From contig NZ_AKIZ01000003.1 of NCBI RefSeq assembly GCF_000282595.1, forward strand, positions 124,001-188,000: a stretch of DNA of 64,000 nt, read 5' to 3'. A program made the position numbers and the translations under genes. Positions 11,356 to 21,148 of the stretch are shown in pieces. The stretch's first letter is position 1, and every line of letters starts with the position of its first letter. This stretch comes from Phyllobacterium sp. YR531 (GTDB taxonomy: Bacteria > Pseudomonadota > Alphaproteobacteria > Rhizobiales > Rhizobiaceae). Below the pieces are notes generated by a model. The model ran no database searches and was not told where the DNA came from. It saw only the letters and a list, made by a program, of their open reading frames with translations.

Positions 11356-12240
11356 TCAAATCATCTTAGGCAAAGCGCCTGCCAGTGCATCTACAGCAAC
11401 CCTTACCTTTAACGACAAGTGAGGTGTCTGCAGCCACATCGCGTAGCAGTCGTAAAGCAGTCCCGGCTGATCTGGCACCAAATGAACGAGCAAGCCTTGC
11501 TGAAGACGTTCGCGCACCAACCAGCTTGGGAGCCAAGCCAACCCCATCCCGCTGACTGCCGCATCAGCAATCGCGTCGAGATCATCGAGACGTATCCGGT
11601 TTCTTGGCAACAGAGCCTCGCCGTCCGGAAATACCCATTGGCGTATACGGCCTGACCGCCGATATATTATTGCCTGATGTTGGCTAAAATCACTTACCTG
11701 TTCGGGCTTGCCATGTTTTGCAAGATAGGATGGCGATGCACAGACAATCATATGCTGGCGTGCAACTCGGCGGGCGGTAATCCCTGCCCTGTCTTCCGGA
11801 TCGCCAGTTCTGATGGCCAGATCAAATCCGTCCTCTGCAAGATCGGAAAAACCATCGCTATAGGATAAATCCAGCTCCAATGAAGGATATTGCTGGGCAA
11901 GTTTGAGCAAAATTGGCGTAACGCAGTGCCGCCCGAAATGCACGGGCATGGTAACCCGTAACTTTCCGCGCGGCTCCAAAAGCTGATCCGCGGCAAAAGC
12001 ATCAGCCGATTCTACTTCCGCAAGAATCAAACGGCAGCTTTCATAATATGCGTGGCCAAAATCTGTCAGGCTTTGGCGGCGGGTTGTCCGGTTAAGGAGA
12101 CGCAGACCAAGGCGCTCTTCGAGAAAGCGGACATGCTTGCCAACCATAGGTGCGGATAAACCCAGATGATCCGCGGCAGCAGCAAATGAACCTAAATCCA
12201 CCGCTTTCACAAACACAGTCATACTTAGAAGACGATCCAT
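11356..12240 (-). CDS. LysR-family transcriptional regulator
   Basis: The 294-residue protein has an N-terminal winged helix-turn-helix (MDRLLSMTVFVKAVDLGSFAAAADHLGLS... VGKHVRFLEERLGLRLLNRTTRRQSLT) and a LysR substrate-binding domain (about residues 88-290). It resembles the large subgroup that regulates divergent oxidoreductase or efflux genes. The ATG at 12240 is chosen over one nine codons upstream because GGAG lies nine bases before it and the family N-terminus begins there. It is divergent from the oxidoreductase gene at 12342 and most likely controls it. The inducer is unknown. Confidence 0.9.
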   Translation of the reverse strand: MDRLLSMTVFVKAVDLGSFAAAADHLGLSAPMVGKHVRFLEERLGLRLLNRTTRRQSLTDFGHAYYESCRLILAEVESADAFAADQLLEPRGKLRVTMPVHFGRHCVTPILLKLAQQYPSLELDLSYSDGFSDLAEDGFDLAIRTGDPEDRAGITARRVARQHMIVCASPSYLAKHGKPEQVSDFSQHQAIIYRRSGRIRQWVFPDGEALLPRNRIRLDDLDAIADAAVSGMGLAWLPSWLVRERLQQGLLVHLVPDQPGLLYDCYAMWLQTPHLSLKVRVAVDALAGALPKMI

Positions 12241-12310
12241 ATTCAAAACTCCTGGTTTTGACTGCACTGCTCATAAGCTAATTTATCCAAATTTCTATTC
12301 CTGTCATAGG

Positions 12311-12327
12311 CTATTGAGTTCAAATAG
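12311..12327. promoter_or_regulatory. Candidate LysR-type binding site
   Basis: CTATTGAGTTCAAATAG is a partial dyad (CTATT/AATAG) of the T-N11-A type, 14 bases upstream of the oxidoreductase start in the divergent promoter region shared with the LysR gene. This is a weak, position-based call. Confidence 0.35.
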
Positions 12328-12341
12328 TTTGGAGTTATGAC

Positions 12342-13331
12342 ATGACACGCATAGTTCGCCTTCACGAGTTTGGTGCACCGGAGGTTCTCCATATTGAGAA
12401 TGTTGATCTCCCCGCTCTCGGTCAGCAAGACGTACGAATACGGGTAAAAGCGCTTGGTCTCAATCGAGCGGAAGCGCTGTTCCGGTCAGGAACCTACATC
12501 GAAACACCGGCTCTGCCGTCCGGTTTGGGATTGGAAGCGGCGGGCATAGTCGAGGCTATTGGTGAGGGCGTGCGTGACTTCGCACTGGGCGATATTGTAA
12601 GTGTTGTACCCCCTGTTTCGATGGCTCGCTGGCCTGCCTATGGTGAAGCCGCAATCTTTCCTGCAAGACTGCTGGTTAAACACCCTCCATCCCTCGGTTG
12701 GGTAGAAGCCGCAGCTTTGTGGATGCAGTATCTCACTGCTTACGGCGCCTTGATTGACATAGCACAGTTGCGCAAAGACGACTTCCTTGTCATCACCGCA
12801 GCATCCAGCAGTGTTGGACTTGCCGCCATACAGATTGGAAACATGGTTGGAGCAAACACAATCGCTGTCACGCGCACATCCGCCAAGAAAGACGCACTGC
12901 TTGAGCATGGCGCGCAACATGTAATCATTTCAGACGAAGAAGACTTGGAGCAGAAGCTGAAGGAGATTTCCGGTTCGTCAGGTATCAGAGTGGTGTTCGA
13001 CGCTGTTGGCGGGCCAATGTTCGAGGCATTCACTGGTTCTATGTCCGAGGGTGGGATTCTTATTGAGTATGGTGGCCTAAGCAAGGAACCAACGCCATTT
13101 CCCTTGTTCAATGTGCTGAGCCGAAGACTGACGCTACGCGGCTATCTCGTCCATGAAGTTATTACTGACGACAAAAAACTGGCTGACGCCAAAAGATTCA
13201 TTCTGGCCGGGTTGGAGTCTGGTGAACTCAAACCAGTGATCGATAGAACATTCCCCTTTGAGAACATCGTCGAAGCTCATCGCTTTCTTGAATCAAACCA
13301 ACAGTTTGGCAAGATTGTCGTGACGATATAG
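12342..13331 (+). CDS. Medium-chain dehydrogenase, quinone-oxidoreductase-like (zinc-free type)
   Basis: The 329-residue protein belongs to the MDR superfamily. It has a GroES-like N-terminal half (VRLHEFGAPEVLHIENVDLP, GLEAAGIVEAIGEGV) and a Rossmann half. The usual GxGxxG dinucleotide loop reads TAASSSVGLAAIQIGNMVGA, as in NADPH-dependent quinone oxidoreductases, and the structural zinc cysteines are absent. It probably reduces quinones or other alpha,beta-unsaturated carbonyls using NADPH; the natural substrate is unknown. It is transcribed divergently from a LysR gene, a common arrangement for inducible detoxification enzymes. A hairpin follows 29 bases after the stop. Confidence 0.87.
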   Translation: MTRIVRLHEFGAPEVLHIENVDLPALGQQDVRIRVKALGLNRAEALFRSGTYIETPALPSGLGLEAAGIVEAIGEGVRDFALGDIVSVVPPVSMARWPAYGEAAIFPARLLVKHPPSLGWVEAAALWMQYLTAYGALIDIAQLRKDDFLVITAASSSVGLAAIQIGNMVGANTIAVTRTSAKKDALLEHGAQHVIISDEEDLEQKLKEISGSSGIRVVFDAVGGPMFEAFTGSMSEGGILIEYGGLSKEPTPFPLFNVLSRRLTLRGYLVHEVITDDKKLADAKRFILAGLESGELKPVIDRTFPFENIVEAHRFLESNQQFGKIVVTI

Positions 13332-13360
13332 GGACTGTTGCCCAATGCTTGCCATATAGG

Positions 13361-13386
13361 GGCTAGGGTTTTCTGTCATCCTAGCC
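13361..13386 (+). terminator. Hairpin after the oxidoreductase gene
   Basis: Arms GGCTAGG (13361-13367) and CCTAGCC (13380-13386) form a perfect 7-bp stem 29 bases beyond the stop. There is no T-tract after it, so it could be a rho-independent terminator of low strength or an mRNA 3' end structure. The rest of the 313-base gap before the MFS gene holds the palindrome at 13390 and no other clear signal. Confidence 0.45.
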
Positions 13387-13389
13387 TGC

Positions 13390-13411
13390 CTGTCACTATT
13401 TACCGTGACAG
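13390..13411. promoter_or_regulatory. Palindrome upstream of the MFS exporter, candidate repressor site
   Basis: CTGTCAC (13390-13396) and GTGACAG (13405-13411) form a perfect 7-8-7 inverted repeat. Its size and spacing resemble operators of TetR- or GntR-type repressors. It lies about 230 bases upstream of the chosen MFS start, and no repressor gene of these families is nearby. Confidence 0.4.
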
Positions 13412-13644
13412 TATGACATAGTGTTTATTTTTCAGCTTCCGCTTCAGGCTCAGCAAGCAAATGCTGAAATGAAGCTCGAACTGCGTTGACATTACATCTG
13501 GACAGGGATTGAATTGCAGTGCGCGATTTCTGCGCCAAGATTCCCGTCGCCAACAAAGCTCACTATCAGGAACGAATTATTGGAGTGCTGGCTGCCTGGC
13601 CGGCGAATGCCGCCGTTCTCGAGAAAACGTCAGAAGAAATCATC

Positions 13645-15177
13645 ATGATCGATAAAGTTTCCAAAACGAACCGCCCATTGGTTATCGTATCGATCGTGCT
13701 GGCGACCTTTATGGTTGCTATAGAGGCAACGATTGTCGCGACAGCCATGCCTCATATTGTCGGCGAGCTTGGTGGGTTTACCTACTACAGTTGGGTATTC
13801 TCGGCATTTCTTCTGGCGCAATCAACGACCACTATTATCTATGGCAAACTATCCGACACCTTTGGACGCAAGCCCATATTGGTAGTGGGCATTATCATAT
13901 TTCTTATCGCTTCCACACTTGCAGGTTTTGCCTGGTCAATGGCATCCCTCATCGGATTCCGCTTGTTGCAGGGTATTGGTGCCGGAGCAATTACGCCCGT
14001 AGCGATGACGGTGGTTGGTGATCTCTACACGCTTGAGAAACGCGCAAAAGTACAAGGCGGCCTTGCAACCGTTTGGGCGTTCTCCGCAGTGGTGGGTCCG
14101 CTCGCAGGTGGCCTAATCGTCGACTACGTTTCGTGGGGATGGATTTTCTGGATCAACATTCCCTTGGGCATACTCACAATACTTGGCTTCGTGCTTTTTC
14201 TGCATGAAACAATCGAACATAGGCAGGTGAAAATTGATTATCTCGGAACGGTGCTTTTCTCGATAGCAATTGTGTCGCTCCTGATCATGCTTACCGAGAC
14301 TGATGCGGGTTTCGTGGTACTTACGGCACTCGCCGTACTGGTAGTTGTCGCCGGCTATCTCTTTCTCCTGCAAGAGCGCCGGGCTCCTGAACCGATAATA
14401 TCGTTGGAACTCTGGAGTCGCAGACTGATCGCAACGAGCAATACTGTTGTCCTTCTGGCTGGCATGGCTCTTATCGGCCTGACCACCATGCTGCCCATTT
14501 ATGTGCAAGGTGTACTCGGGCGTTCACCGCTGGTCGCTGGTTTTACGTTGACGATGCTCATTGTAGGATGGCCATTAGCCGTAATGCTCTCTGGTCGCTT
14601 GTTCAGTACTTTTGGAATTCGAAACACCTTACGCGTCGGAAGTTGCATGTTCCCCCTCGGTGCCGCACTTTTGCCTTTCCTGCACATCGACAGCAGCCCG
14701 GTCGTTGCCGGGATAGGTGCTTTCATGATGGGTTTTGGGATGGGCCTGATCAATTTTACCAGTATCATTCTGGTTCAAGAGAGCGTTGACTGGTCAATGC
14801 GCGGCAGTGCAACCGCATCTATAATTTTCTCACGAAGCCTCGGCAATACACTTGGCGCGACAGCACTCGGTGCAATCCTGAATGTCGGCATATTACACTT
14901 TGGCAGCGGAGAACTTGCGGATCAGTTGCACAACATGTTGAACCAGCCCGCAGGCTTGATCAACCTTTCCTCAAACCCCGCAATTCAGTCGGTCTTCTAT
15001 TCTGCACTGCATTGGACGTTCTGGGGAGTGTTCGTGGTCGCGGTTCTTACATTCATCACAACCTGGCTAGTCCCGGTCTCAACCGATGCCGGTCGGAAAA
15101 ACGCGCAACCAACAACCGAACAGAAGATTGAGAGCATTGATCCTGCTCTTGTGTCATTGGACGAGAAACAATCATGA
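13645..15177 (+). CDS. MFS transporter, DHA2 (14-helix) drug:proton antiporter type
   Basis: The 510-residue protein begins VLATFMVAIEATIVATAMPHI, carrying the motif C-like LD/E-x-TIV-x-ALP signature of EmrB/QacA-type exporters. GKLSDTFGRKPILVVG is motif A, and 13-14 hydrophobic segments can be counted. Such pumps export drugs, dyes or toxic metabolites across the inner membrane. The ATG at 13645 is preferred because it precedes the first membrane helix by about 10 residues; a GTG 126 bases upstream would add 42 residues without family resemblance. The gene overlaps the downstream LprI-like gene by 4 bp (ATGA). No membrane-fusion partner is present, so it probably works as a single component. 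Confidence 0.88.
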   Translation: MIDKVSKTNRPLVIVSIVLATFMVAIEATIVATAMPHIVGELGGFTYYSWVFSAFLLAQSTTTIIYGKLSDTFGRKPILVVGIIIFLIASTLAGFAWSMASLIGFRLLQGIGAGAITPVAMTVVGDLYTLEKRAKVQGGLATVWAFSAVVGPLAGGLIVDYVSWGWIFWINIPLGILTILGFVLFLHETIEHRQVKIDYLGTVLFSIAIVSLLIMLTETDAGFVVLTALAVLVVVAGYLFLLQERRAPEPIISLELWSRRLIATSNTVVLLAGMALIGLTTMLPIYVQGVLGRSPLVAGFTLTMLIVGWPLAVMLSGRLFSTFGIRNTLRVGSCMFPLGAALLPFLHIDSSPVVAGIGAFMMGFGMGLINFTSIILVQESVDWSMRGSATASIIFSRSLGNTLGATALGAILNVGILHFGSGELADQLHNMLNQPAGLINLSSNPAIQSVFYSALHWTFWGVFVVAVLTFITTWLVPVSTDAGRKNAQPTTEQKIESIDPALVSLDEKQS

Positions 15178-15566
15178 AGACGCGTTTTTTGCCATTAGGC
15201 TTTCTCATATTATTGCAGTTGGCATTATCAGTCTCCGTGCGCGCCGAGGACTGCGAGACAAACGCATCCAACATGGCCGAGGTGCGCGCCTGTTTGGATG
15301 ATAAACTGGAAGCCGACCTCTCCACAGCAATTGACAGCATGCATGATTTCGTCCAACCGCAGAATGCCGAGGCAGCAAAGCTATTATTGACTGCCCAGAC
15401 AAGCTGGCGGAAATTTGCCGAGGACTCCTGCAACTACTCGGTCGCTGCACGTCAGACAGCTGAACTGGAAAACGATGCACGCTTGGCGTGTTGGAGCACT
15501 TTTGTTCGTGCACGTATCAAGGTGCTCAATGCGTATCGCCGGAATTTTGGCAAAGCCGATTTTTAA
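15174..15566 (+). CDS. Secreted LprI/DUF1311-like protein
   Basis: This 130-residue precursor has a signal peptide (about 1-24, ending SVRAED). The mature part has AEVRACLDDKLEADL, TAQTSWRKFAEDSCNY and RLACWSTFVRARIKVLNAY, the spaced Cys/Trp pattern of the LprI family (lysozyme-inhibitor-like proteins, DUF1311). In some members the domain inhibits lysozyme; that has not been shown for most. Four cysteines in the mature chain could form two disulfides. Translation is probably coupled to the MFS gene through the ATGA overlap. The reason for pairing an exporter with this protein is unclear. Confidence 0.75.
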   Translation: MKTRFLPLGFLILLQLALSVSVRAEDCETNASNMAEVRACLDDKLEADLSTAIDSMHDFVQPQNAEAAKLLLTAQTSWRKFAEDSCNYSVAARQTAELENDARLACWSTFVRARIKVLNAYRRNFGKADF

Positions 15567-15585
15567 CGCTTCCCCACCCAAGCTC

Positions 15586-17013
15586 TCAGCCGTGATTGAT
15601 CATGATGTGGCGCACGGCGGTATAATCCTCCAAGGCATAAACAGACATGTCTTTCCCATAGCCTGATTGTTTGACACCACCATGGGGCATTTCATTGGTC
15701 AGCATGAAATGCGTATTGATCCACGTACAACCATATTGCAGTCTCGATGCAGCCTTCATCGCTTTGGAGATATCCTTTGTCCATACTGAAGATGCCAGCC
15801 CATAATCACTGTCGTTTGCCCAGTTTACGGCTTCATCATCTGCGCGAAAACGAGTAACCGAAACAACCGGGCCAAAAACCTCACGCCGGACAATTTCGTC
15901 CTCCTGAGTTGCTCCGGCGACAACGGTAGGCTGAAAAAAGAAACCTTCGGCACTCCCTGCACGACCGCCCGTTGTAATCTCTATATGTTTTTGCTCTGTT
16001 GCGCGCTCGACAAAGCTGGCGACGCGATCACGCTGTCGGCCAGAGATCAATGGCCCGATCTCATTTACCGTATCGTCTGAATCATTGTAACGAATGGTTG
16101 AAACAGCCGATGTCAGGTCAGCAACAAGCTTTTCATAAATACCGTCCTGCGCATATATCCGGCAAGCCGCAGTGCAGTCCTGCCCCGCATTGTAATAGCC
16201 AAAAGTACGGATGCCATTAACCACGGCTTCAAGATCGGCATCGTTGTAAACAATGACAGGTGCCTTACCGCCAAGCTCCAAATGAGTGCGCTTCACCGTC
16301 TTTGCTGCCGCCTGCAGCACTTTCTTTCCCGTCGCAATGTCACCGGTAATCGATACCATGCCGATTTTAGGGTGGTTGATCAGGGCATTACCCACCGTAT
16401 CGCCACGGCCAAGAATGACATTCACTACACCCTCAGGCAGTATTTCAGCGAGCAGTCGGGCCATCTTCAAAGCCGTAAGTGGTGTCTGTTCAGAGGGTTT
16501 GAATACCACTGTGTTGCCGCCCGCAATGGCTGGGGCCAGCTTCCATGCCATCATCATTAGCGGGTAGTTCCAAGGCGCAATGGAGCCAACAATACCAATG
16601 GCGTCACGACGAACCATAGAGGTATGCCCGGGAAGATACTCGCCTGCAACGGGCGCTTGCATGGATCGGACGGCACCTGCGAAAAAACGCCAGCAATCGA
16701 TTATTGCTGGCAACTCATCATTGCGTACCGCATTGATGGGTTTTCCGCAGTTGAGGGCCTCTAGTGCAGCAAAATCGTCCGCATGTTGCTCTATGGCGTC
16801 TGCAATTTTCAGAAGGTAACCTGACCGCTCGGCTGGTGTCGTCTGCGACCATGAAACGAAGGCACGTTCAGCAGCATCTACCGCCGCGTCAATCTGACTA
16901 TGGGAGGCCTCTGCCAGATCTATGATCTTTGCGCCTGTTCGGGGATTGAGAATCTGTTCTTCAACCTCTGTCCCGGCTTCGAATTTCGAACCGATCAGCA
17001 ATTGCGTGTCCAT
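15586..17013 (-). CDS. patD: Gamma-aminobutyraldehyde dehydrogenase
   Basis: The 475-residue aldehyde dehydrogenase closely resembles E. coli YdcW/PatD, which oxidises 4-aminobutanal to GABA in putrescine breakdown. Shared stretches include [24 protein letters not shown], the general-base glutamate in [13 protein letters not shown] and the nucleophilic cysteine in [17 protein letters not shown]. The ATG at 17013 has GGGAGAAAGAAG upstream; a start five codons earlier is less well placed. It is the last gene behind an ABC importer of the YdcSTUV type, 18 bases after the second permease gene. The matching putrescine transaminase is not in the window. Confidence 0.92.
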   Translation of the reverse strand: MDTQLLIGSKFEAGTEVEEQILNPRTGAKIIDLAEASHSQIDAAVDAAERAFVSWSQTTPAERSGYLLKIADAIEQHADDFAALEALNCGKPINAVRNDELPAIIDCWRFFAGAVRSMQAPVAGEYLPGHTSMVRRDAIGIVGSIAPWNYPLMMMAWKLAPAIAGGNTVVFKPSEQTPLTALKMARLLAEILPEGVVNVILGRGDTVGNALINHPKIGMVSITGDIATGKKVLQAAAKTVKRTHLELGGKAPVIVYNDADLEAVVNGIRTFGYYNAGQDCTAACRIYAQDGIYEKLVADLTSAVSTIRYNDSDDTVNEIGPLISGRQRDRVASFVERATEQKHIEITTGGRAGSAEGFFFQPTVVAGATQEDEIVRREVFGPVVSVTRFRADDEAVNWANDSDYGLASSVWTKDISKAMKAASRLQYGCTWINTHFMLTNEMPHGGVKQSGYGKDMSVYALEDYTAVRHIMINHG

Positions 17014-17030
17014 TCTTCTTTCTCCCATGA

Positions 17031-17846
17031 TTATTTGCCGGAACCAGCGATCTGGTCGCCGTCGCGTGTAAGATAGTAGGCAGCAAGGATCGGCAGAAAC
17101 GTCACGAGGACAACGACCATCGCTACAACATTCGTAACGGGCCGCTGACGTGGCCGGATCAACTCTTGCAACATCCAGATTGGCAAAGTCGACTGCTGCC
17201 CTCCTGTGAATGTAGTGACAATCACCTCGTCAAATGACAGGGCAAAAGCCAGCATTCCGCCTGCCAGAAGCGCGGTGCCGATGTTGGGCAGGATGACATG
17301 GCGGAAGGTCTGAAAGCCATTCGCCCCAAGGTCCATTGAAGCTTCGACAAGCGATCCCGAAATACGCCGGAAGCGCGCAATCGCATTGTTGTAGACGACC
17401 ACGACGCAAAAGGTGGCGTGACCAAGCACAATGGTCCAGATTGAGAATGGAATTTCCGCCATGCTGAATGCTGAGCGGAGAGCGATACCAGTGATAATCC
17501 CCGGTAGAGCAATCGGCAGAATGACCAGCAGCGATATTGTTTCACGCCCAAAAAACCGGGTCTGGCTCACTGCTGCTGCACACAACGTTCCCAGAACCAG
17601 CGCGATGGCAGTAGCAATCGACGCAACGCGAACCGAAAGGCTTAGTGCCTCCCATACATCCGGCCGATTCCACGTCACGGCAAACCATTGTAGGGTCAGG
17701 CCCGGGGGTGGAAACTGATAGCTTTTTTCCTCGGTGGTAAAAGCATAAAGGAAAATCAGCAAAATTGGCACATGCAAGAAAACCAGACCGCCAGCAGCGG
17801 CAATCTTCAGGCCAAGTGGCGCAGAGGCGGAACGATCAGAGCGCAT
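17031..17846 (-). CDS. ydcV: Polyamine-type ABC transporter permease (YdcV/PotC-like)
   Basis: The 271-residue inner-membrane protein has six hydrophobic segments and the EAA loop ([24 protein letters not shown], about residues 165-188) that contacts the ATPase. The order SBP, ATPase, permease, permease, PatD-like dehydrogenase matches E. coli ydcSTUV-patD. The start at 17846 overlaps the previous permease by 11 bp and gives the family N-terminus; the frame extends 58 codons further but that part is antisense-like and inside the other permease gene. Probable substrate: putrescine or a related polyamine. Confidence 0.9.
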   Translation of the reverse strand: MRSDRSASAPLGLKIAAAGGLVFLHVPILLIFLYAFTTEEKSYQFPPPGLTLQWFAVTWNRPDVWEALSLSVRVASIATAIALVLGTLCAAAVSQTRFFGRETISLLVILPIALPGIITGIALRSAFSMAEIPFSIWTIVLGHATFCVVVVYNNAIARFRRISGSLVEASMDLGANGFQTFRHVILPNIGTALLAGGMLAFALSFDEVIVTTFTGGQQSTLPIWMLQELIRPRQRPVTNVVAMVVVLVTFLPILAAYYLTRDGDQIAGSGK

Positions 17847-18789
17847 CGAAAGCCCCCATACGTCGTGCCATCCATAGATAAAGGCCCATGATGATAATCG
17901 GGACCACAGTGAAAGCTGCAGCCAATGGAATGTTCCCGGCAGTTCCCTGTTGCGCATAAACTGCCTGACCGATGAATAATCGCGACGAGCCGATGATCTG
18001 CGGGATGATGTAGTCGCCAAGCGTCAATGAAAAAGTGAAAATTGATCCGGCCACGATTCCGGGCAAAGCCAATGGCAACAGCACGTGGCGGAATGTCTGC
18101 TGTGGTGTGCTGCCAAGATCAGATGATGCTTCGATCAGGTTGACGGGTACACGTTCCAGCGACGCCTGTATGGGCAGAATCATGAATGGAAGCCAAACAT
18201 AGACGAATACAATGAAGGTGCCCGTGTAACTGACTGACAGGGAATTGCCGCCGATAACAGGAAGAGACAGCCAGGCATCAAGTAGCCAAAGGAGGTTCAG
18301 TTTTGTCAGGAGCCAAGTCAGTATTCCTTCTTTGGCTAAAATAAGCTTCCACGCATATATCTTGACGAGATAGCTCGACCACAGGGGCAGCATGACGCCC
18401 AGATAGAAAAATGCTTTCCATTTCCCCTTAGCGTATCGCGCTGCGTAATAAGCGATGGGGAAGGCTATAAGAGCGGAGAAAAGCGTGACAATCACCGCCA
18501 TCGAAACGGTGCGGATGATGATATCGAGATTGGTCTCGTTCAACAATTGCCCGTAGGTGGACAAGGTGAACTCATAATTCACCAATCCTGAATAATCGTC
18601 GATCGAGAAGAAACTTTGCAGCAGAAGTGCAAGAAGCGATCCAAGGTAAATGATGCCCAGCCAAAGCAGTGGCGGAGCCAGCATCAGGGCCAGGAATACA
18701 TGTGGATGCTTCCAGAAGAAATCCGATATACGCCCTACAAGTCCGGCTTCCTTCGCCAGCATGACTCGTTGGCTGGTCACCGTGCTCAT
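17836..18789 (-). CDS. ydcU: Polyamine-type ABC transporter permease (YdcU/PotB-like)
   Basis: This 317-residue membrane protein has a cytoplasmic N-terminus of about 30 residues, six hydrophobic segments and the EAA loop [27 protein letters not shown] (about residues 225-251). [21 protein letters not shown] is the first helix. It pairs with the second permease to form the channel of the importer. Its ATG overlaps the stop of the ATPase gene by 4 bp, so the subunits are likely translationally coupled. Confidence 0.9.
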   Translation of the reverse strand: MSTVTSQRVMLAKEAGLVGRISDFFWKHPHVFLALMLAPPLLWLGIIYLGSLLALLLQSFFSIDDYSGLVNYEFTLSTYGQLLNETNLDIIIRTVSMAVIVTLFSALIAFPIAYYAARYAKGKWKAFFYLGVMLPLWSSYLVKIYAWKLILAKEGILTWLLTKLNLLWLLDAWLSLPVIGGNSLSVSYTGTFIVFVYVWLPFMILPIQASLERVPVNLIEASSDLGSTPQQTFRHVLLPLALPGIVAGSIFTFSLTLGDYIIPQIIGSSRLFIGQAVYAQQGTAGNIPLAAAFTVVPIIIMGLYLWMARRMGAFDAL

Positions 18790-19787
18790 GTCGTTGTCTC
18801 CATGAGATGGAGATCGTTTGGCGCAAAACTCAATGAGACAGTGCTACCCTCCTCCGGCACGGGCTGAGTGGCAGGACTGGTAATATGCAGCTTTGTATCG
18901 CCAACAATGACAATGATACGATTGGAGGCACCAAGGAAACTGCGTGAAATTACAGTACCGGAAATTGAGAGCTGCCCTGCCCGCTTGTTATTCAGCTCTA
19001 TTGCCTCCGGACGCAGGCTGGCAAGTCCCGCCTTGCCGCCCAGCTTCTTGACAAACTCCGGCTCCAAAATATTCGATGAGCCGACGAAATCTGCTACAAA
19101 TCGGGTAGATGGTCGCTTGTAGACCTCTTCAGGAGTGCCAAGTTGTTGTATTTTGCCTTCATTGAATACGGCGATACGGTCAGCCATGGACAACGCCTCG
19201 CCTTGATCGTGAGTAACAAAGACAAATGTAATGCCGAGCGACTTTTGCAAGGATTTCAATTCGTCCTGCATCTGTTCGCGCAACTTCAAGTCGAGCGCGC
19301 CCAAGGGCTCATCCAAAAGCAGAACCTTTGGTTTGTTGACAAGTGCCCGGGCCAGCGCAACGCGTTGTCGTTGACCACCGGATAGCTGACCCGGCCGCCT
19401 CGCTCCATAGCCGGGCAGTTTCACCATAGCCAAGGCATCTTCCGCTGCCTTCCGGCGTTCTTCCCGGGCAACACCTTTTACCATCAGCCCATAGGCAACA
19501 TTGTCGAGAATGGTCAGATGCGGAAACAGCGCGTAATCCTGAAACACCGTGTTGACGTTACGCCGGTATGGCGGGATGCCTTCTGCGGTCTCGCCAAAAA
19601 TCTCGATATGCCCGCCGGTTGGTTGTTCGAAACCCGCCATCAGGCGCAGGCAAGTCGTCTTGCCTGAGCCTGAGGGGCCAAGCATGGCAAAGAACTCACC
19701 CTCTTCGACTGCAAGGTCAACAGAATCTACAGCCCGGACAGCACCAAAAAAGCGCGATACTTTTTCGAACAGGACAGCGGCGTTCAT
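18786..19787 (-). CDS. ydcT: Polyamine-type ABC transporter ATPase (YdcT/PotA-like)
   Basis: The 333-residue ATPase has Walker A GPSGSGKTTCLRLMAG, the Q-loop in NVNTVFQDYALFPH, signature LSGGQRQRVALARAL, Walker B VLLLDEPLGALD and the switch histidine in VFVTHDQ. The C-terminal TOBE domain (about 240-333; GLASLRPEAIEL) places it with the PotA/YdcT group of spermidine/putrescine importers. It is separated from the binding-protein gene by an 84-base spacer with a strong hairpin, while its own 3' end overlaps the first permease. Confidence 0.93.
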   Translation of the reverse strand: MNAAVLFEKVSRFFGAVRAVDSVDLAVEEGEFFAMLGPSGSGKTTCLRLMAGFEQPTGGHIEIFGETAEGIPPYRRNVNTVFQDYALFPHLTILDNVAYGLMVKGVAREERRKAAEDALAMVKLPGYGARRPGQLSGGQRQRVALARALVNKPKVLLLDEPLGALDLKLREQMQDELKSLQKSLGITFVFVTHDQGEALSMADRIAVFNEGKIQQLGTPEEVYKRPSTRFVADFVGSSNILEPEFVKKLGGKAGLASLRPEAIELNNKRAGQLSISGTVISRSFLGASNRIIVIVGDTKLHITSPATQPVPEEGSTVSLSFAPNDLHLMETTT

Positions 19788-19826
19788 GTCTCGCTCCAGT
19801 TTGCCAGATCATTCGGGGGGTCCCTG

Positions 19827-19867
19827 TGTTCCATATGCATGCCTCAATACGCCACGCATATGGAACA
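19827..19867. repeat. Strong hairpin between ydcS and ydcT
   Basis: A perfect 12-bp stem (TGTTCCATATGC at 19827-19838, GCATATGGAACA at 19856-19867) with a 17-base loop begins four bases after the ydcS stop. It has no T-tract. In binding-protein ABC operons such structures commonly protect the upstream mRNA or reduce read-through, so that the binding protein is made in excess of the membrane parts. That role is inferred from position. Confidence 0.7.
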
Positions 19868-19871
19868 GGAA

Positions 19872-21032
19872 TCAGCGGCCACCGATCACGCCGATATAGT
19901 CGGAAACCCAGCGATGATAGGGAACGCACTCGCTCTGGCTCTCACATTTGGAAACTGGAGTCCGCCAAAACTTGATCTTGTCGAAATCGTTGTAGCCGTT
20001 GGTGGCGCAGCCTTCGTCAGTGAGGAGTTCGTTGCCCTTGCACGCAGCCCCCACAGAGGGATTAGCGCCAAACCAGGCAGACACATCACCCTGCACTTTT
20101 GCTGAAAGGCTGTGCTCCATCCACATATAAGCACAGTTCGGATGAGAGCTCTCCGCGTGTAGCATCGTGGTATCAGCCCAGCCTGTCGTGCCTTCTTCCG
20201 GAAACTCCGAGGCAACGGGCTGCTTTTCCGACTTCAGCAAATTGACCTGAAACGGCCATGAACCGGAAGCGACGACACCTTCGTTCTTAAAGTCATCTAC
20301 CTGGATCATGGCATCGTGCCAGTAGCGGCCTGCAAGTTTGCGCTGGCCACGCAGCACATCAAGCGCAGCCTTGTACTGGTCTTCATTCAGTTCATAAGGG
20401 CTTTTGATCCCCAGTTCCGGTTTGTGAAACATCAGATAGTTGGCAGCATCCGCAATGTGGATAGGGCCGTCATAAGCTTGAATACGCCCCTTGTTGGACT
20501 TGCCGTCCGGCAGGTTCATCTCTTCAAAAACAACGTTCCAGCTCTTTGGCGGCTTGTCCTTGAAAACTTCCGTATTGTACATCAGTACGTTCGGCCCCCA
20601 AACATAAGGCACGCCGTAATGTACCCCTTTGACCGTGTACCATGGAGCTTCCTGCAATCGCTTATCGACATTCTTCCAGCTTGGAATGAGGTTCGTATTG
20701 ATCGGCTGTACACGTTTGCCGGCAACAAGGCGTAGCGATGCATCACCTGAGGCAGTGACAAGGTCAAAGCCGCCCTCGTTCATGAGCGCAACCATTTCAT
20801 CAGAAGTCGCTGCGGTTTTGACGCTCACCTTGCAGCCAGTTTCCTTTTCGAAACTCGAGACCCAATCATATGCCTTATCGGTGTCGCCGCGCTCGATATA
20901 TCCGGCCCAGGCCACAATTGAGAGCTCGCCCTCACCTTTGCCAAGTTCCTTCAAGGCTTCTTGAGCGATGACCTGAGTGCAGAACGCAAGTGAAAGGGTA
21001 AGTGCGGTACAGGATTTCAGAATCTGCTTCAT
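19872..21032 (-). CDS. ydcS: Polyamine-type ABC transporter periplasmic binding protein (YdcS/PotD-like)
   Basis: The 386-residue precursor has a signal peptide (MKQILKSCTALTLSLAFCTQ, cleavage near AQEALK). The mature protein is a type II periplasmic binding protein: GELSIVAWAGYIERG, FEKETGCKVSVKTAATSDEM, GVPYVWGPNVLMYN and ASGSWPFQVN resemble YdcS and other polyamine-binding proteins. The ATG at 21032 gives the signal peptide directly; a longer frame adds 28 residues without support. It is the first gene of the transport operon and lies 116 bases downstream of a LysR gene on the same strand. It should bind putrescine or a similar cation. Confidence 0.92.
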   Translation of the reverse strand: MKQILKSCTALTLSLAFCTQVIAQEALKELGKGEGELSIVAWAGYIERGDTDKAYDWVSSFEKETGCKVSVKTAATSDEMVALMNEGGFDLVTASGDASLRLVAGKRVQPINTNLIPSWKNVDKRLQEAPWYTVKGVHYGVPYVWGPNVLMYNTEVFKDKPPKSWNVVFEEMNLPDGKSNKGRIQAYDGPIHIADAANYLMFHKPELGIKSPYELNEDQYKAALDVLRGQRKLAGRYWHDAMIQVDDFKNEGVVASGSWPFQVNLLKSEKQPVASEFPEEGTTGWADTTMLHAESSHPNCAYMWMEHSLSAKVQGDVSAWFGANPSVGAACKGNELLTDEGCATNGYNDFDKIKFWRTPVSKCESQSECVPYHRWVSDYIGVIGGR

Positions 21033-21148
21033 CTTGAGTCTCCCGATTGCGCCGGCTTCGCGGCAAATGTTCCCGGGAGAAAGCGTGCCTCGAAATCGCC
21101 GCTTTCGCAAATTCATTTATCAAAACGCCGTTATCGGTTTTTCCGATA

